A stretch of DNA of 6,636 nt, taken from contig JBEPWQ010000214.1 in assembly GCA_041642315.1 (NCBI GenBank), forward strand, positions 1-6,636, given 5' to 3'. The translations under genes were made by a program, and so were the position numbers. This document shows positions 5,348-6,636 of this stretch, piece by piece (position 1 is the first letter of the stretch; every line of letters begins with the position of its first letter). The DNA is from JAABSQ01 sp041642315. GTDB lineage: Bacteria > Desulfobacterota > Desulfobacteria > Desulfobacterales > Desulfococcaceae. A model generated the notes under the pieces. It searched no databases. It was not told the origin of the DNA and saw nothing but the letters and a program-made list of their open reading frames with translations.

Positions 5348-6088
5348 TTATTTGTTCAGCTGGCGAATGCGGCGTTTGTCCCGCACCAGGAGTTGGCCGC
5401 TGTCCAGCGGTTTGACTTCGAACAGATCGATGGCCCGGATCAGATCCCCGAGCTTTTTGTAGCCGTAGTTTCGGGCATCGAAAGATGCCTGATTGGAAAT
5501 ATGAGAGCCGATGGAGGCCAGATGGGCCCAGCCGTCGTCATCCTGGCCCGCGTCGATGGCGTTGCGGATGAGGTTCATCAGCTTGGAATCGGATTTGAGT
5601 TCGTTGCCGGTGGCCCGGGTGGGGGTGGACTCTTCTTTCTGCGATCCCGACTGCTTCAGCTCCTCCAGGTAGAGAAACTTGGAGCAGGCGTTTACGAAGG
5701 CCGTGGGCGCTTTGCGCTCACCGAATCCGAAGACAGTTTTTCCTTCGGAAAGGATGCGGGTCACCAGGGGCGTGTAATCCCCGTCGGAGGAGACGATGCA
5801 GAAGATGTCCATGTTCTTGGTGTACAGGGTATCCATGATGTCGATGGTCATGGCGATATCGGTGGCGTTCTTCCCCTTGGTGAGATCGAACTGCTGAACC
5901 GGCTGAATGGCATACTCGAACAGGGACTCTTCCCATCCCTTGATGCAGGGATTTTTCCAGTTGCCGTAGGCCTTTCGAATATTGACCACCCCGAACTTGG
6001 CCAGCTCCGAGACGATGAAATCGATCATCTTGGCCGGGGCGTTGTCGGCATCGATAAAAACGGCGATTCGCTTGGTTTCGCTTTCCAT
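5348..6088 (-). CDS. NYN-domain (LabA/DUF88-type) putative RNase with C-terminal OST-HTH/LOTUS domain
   Basis: The 246-residue protein has an N-terminal NYN domain (about 5-145), a PIN-like metal-dependent nuclease fold. Its acidic residues are in place: D13 and D15 in VFIDADNAP, D77 and D83 in ATDIAMTIDIMD, and D102 and D104 in IVSSDGDYTPL. A charged linker (about 148-165, KQSGSQKEESTPTRATG) leads to an OST-HTH/LOTUS-like winged helix (about 166-240, with GWAHLASIGSHIS, NYGYKKLGDLI and FEVKPL), a module linked to RNA binding. It is probably a soluble cytoplasmic RNA-processing or RNA-decay factor; the target is unknown. The ATG at 6088 has AAAGGAG only three bases upstream, a short spacing. 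The gene lies 90 bases before the hydroxylase genes on the same strand with no clear terminator between, so it may share their transcript, although a functional link is not evident. Confidence 0.9.
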   Translation of the reverse strand: MESETKRIAVFIDADNAPAKMIDFIVSELAKFGVVNIRKAYGNWKNPCIKGWEESLFEYAIQPVQQFDLTKGKNATDIAMTIDIMDTLYTKNMDIFCIVSSDGDYTPLVTRILSEGKTVFGFGERKAPTAFVNACSKFLYLEELKQSGSQKEESTPTRATGNELKSDSKLMNLIRNAIDAGQDDDGWAHLASIGSHISNQASFDARNYGYKKLGDLIRAIDLFEVKPLDSGQLLVRDKRRIRQLNK

Positions 6089-6115
6089 AGGCTCCTTTCG
6101 ATTCCCGTTTCTCTC

Positions 6116-6144
6116 ATCCTAACCGTGAAAACCGAAAATGTCCA
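6116..6144 (-). promoter_or_regulatory. Predicted promoter of the NYN gene, possibly also of the hydroxylase genes
   Basis: On the minus strand TGGACA (6144-6139, five of six to consensus) is followed after 17 bases by TAGGAT (6121-6116, four of six). The start would be near 6109, about 20 bases before the ATG at 6088. It lies in the 63-bp gap after the iron-sulfur protein gene. Seen as hexamers; activity is inferred. Confidence 0.45.
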
Positions 6145-6151
6145 CACCATT

Positions 6152-6636
6152 TCACGATCGGCCGCCGCTGTTTCCGGTCGGGTCTTTCAGGCTGCACGGC
6201 ACCAGCACCTGACACTTGCCGCAGACGTGAGTGGTCGATTCCAGGCCGGCCAAGGCGTCGACCCGGGCGATGTTCTCTTTCAGCCGCTCCCAGCAGCGTT
6301 TCCGGTCGATGCCCGGGACCGACACCGCCCCCACCGGGCAGCGGCCCACGCATACCAGGCATTTTTGGCCGTTTTTGTGCAGGCAGAGTTCTTCGGCCTT
6401 CACCAGAGGGCTGTCCCCGAGATCGGCATCGGTGACCAGGCTGCCCATCCGTCCGGCGCATCCGGCCGGGGTAATAAATTGGGCATTGACTCCGAACCGG
6501 CCCAGGCCCGCCAGATAGCCCAGATGCTTGTGGGACCAACGGGCCATCAGTTTCTCATGGTCGAAATTATGGGTGGCCGGTGTCAGTGCGGCCCGGTATC
6601 CCCGGTTTTCCAGTCCCTGCTGAAGCACCTCGCAAA
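6152..6636 (-). CDS. QueG-like (epoxyqueuosine reductase family) double [4Fe-4S] protein, C-terminal part, cut by the right window edge
   Basis: About 160 C-terminal residues are visible and the frame stays open to the edge, so a GTG at 6628 is most likely an internal valine. Counting from that codon, HLGYLAGLGRFGVNAQFITP (35-54) matches the conserved GLGxxGxN-type segment of COG1600/QueG proteins. The cysteine pattern is C82, C90, C93, C97 (CLVCVGRCP) followed by C112, C136, C139, C145, enough for two [4Fe-4S] clusters, though the first cysteine is seven residues from the second rather than the usual two. True QueG is a cobalamin-dependent reductase that finishes queuosine in tRNA; many anaerobes also carry QueG-like proteins with unknown substrates, and without the N-terminal half the two cannot be separated. 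It ends 63 bases before the NYN gene on the same strand. Confidence 0.85.
   Translation of the reverse strand, partial: CEVLQQGLENRGYRAALTPATHNFDHEKLMARWSHKHLGYLAGLGRFGVNAQFITPAGCAGRMGSLVTDADLGDSPLVKAEELCLHKNGQKCLVCVGRCPVGAVSVPGIDRKRCWERLKENIARVDALAGLESTTHVCGKCQVLVPCSLKDPTGNSGGRS

Overview
The window is GC-rich and densely coding. It most likely comes from the chromosome of an anaerobic Gram-negative bacterium, and a sulfate-reducing Desulfobacterota-like lineage fits best. The reasons are a tungsten-type aldehyde:ferredoxin oxidoreductase, a QueG-like protein with two [4Fe-4S] clusters, a Tat-exported molybdenum hydroxylase and strong Shine-Dalgarno sites. This taxonomic call is inferred from gene content, not from a marker gene. 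I see no rRNA, tRNA, CRISPR array, insertion sequence or phage gene.

Layout. From the left edge to 1250 (minus strand) lies the N-terminal two thirds of an aldehyde:ferredoxin oxidoreductase (AOR), cut off by the window. A 419-bp divergent intergenic region (1251-1669) carries a good sigma70-type promoter for the AOR and a TATAAT box preceded by helically phased direct repeats pointing the other way. On the plus strand follow a receiver-only response regulator (1670-2062) and a 69-residue helical protein (2193-2402). The small protein has its own likely promoter, an almost ideal ribosome binding site and a textbook terminator (2432-2459).

The right half is all minus strand and would be read from right to left: a QueG-like iron-sulfur protein cut by the right edge (6152-6636), an NYN-domain nuclease with an OST-HTH/LOTUS tail (5348-6088), a [2Fe-2S] small subunit (4778-5257) and a Tat-targeted molybdopterin large subunit (2607-4781). 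The two subunit genes overlap by ATGA and together encode an isoquinoline 1-oxidoreductase/aldehyde oxidase type enzyme without a FAD subunit. The minus-strand genes converge on the small-protein gene, and the 204-bp convergence region holds the terminator and a 9-bp-stem inverted repeat.

How the genes may work together. Two unrelated aldehyde-oxidising enzyme types sit within 1.4 kb of each other: a cytoplasmic tungsten/ferredoxin enzyme and a periplasmic molybdenum hydroxylase whose electrons probably go to a periplasmic cytochrome. Between them is a small signalling/unknown module (receiver plus 69-aa protein) that may or may not be linked to aldehyde metabolism. Most of the window is recognisable. 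The least explained parts are the 69-aa protein, the stand-alone receiver, the regulatory architecture of the divergent region and the NYN-LOTUS protein upstream of the hydroxylase genes.
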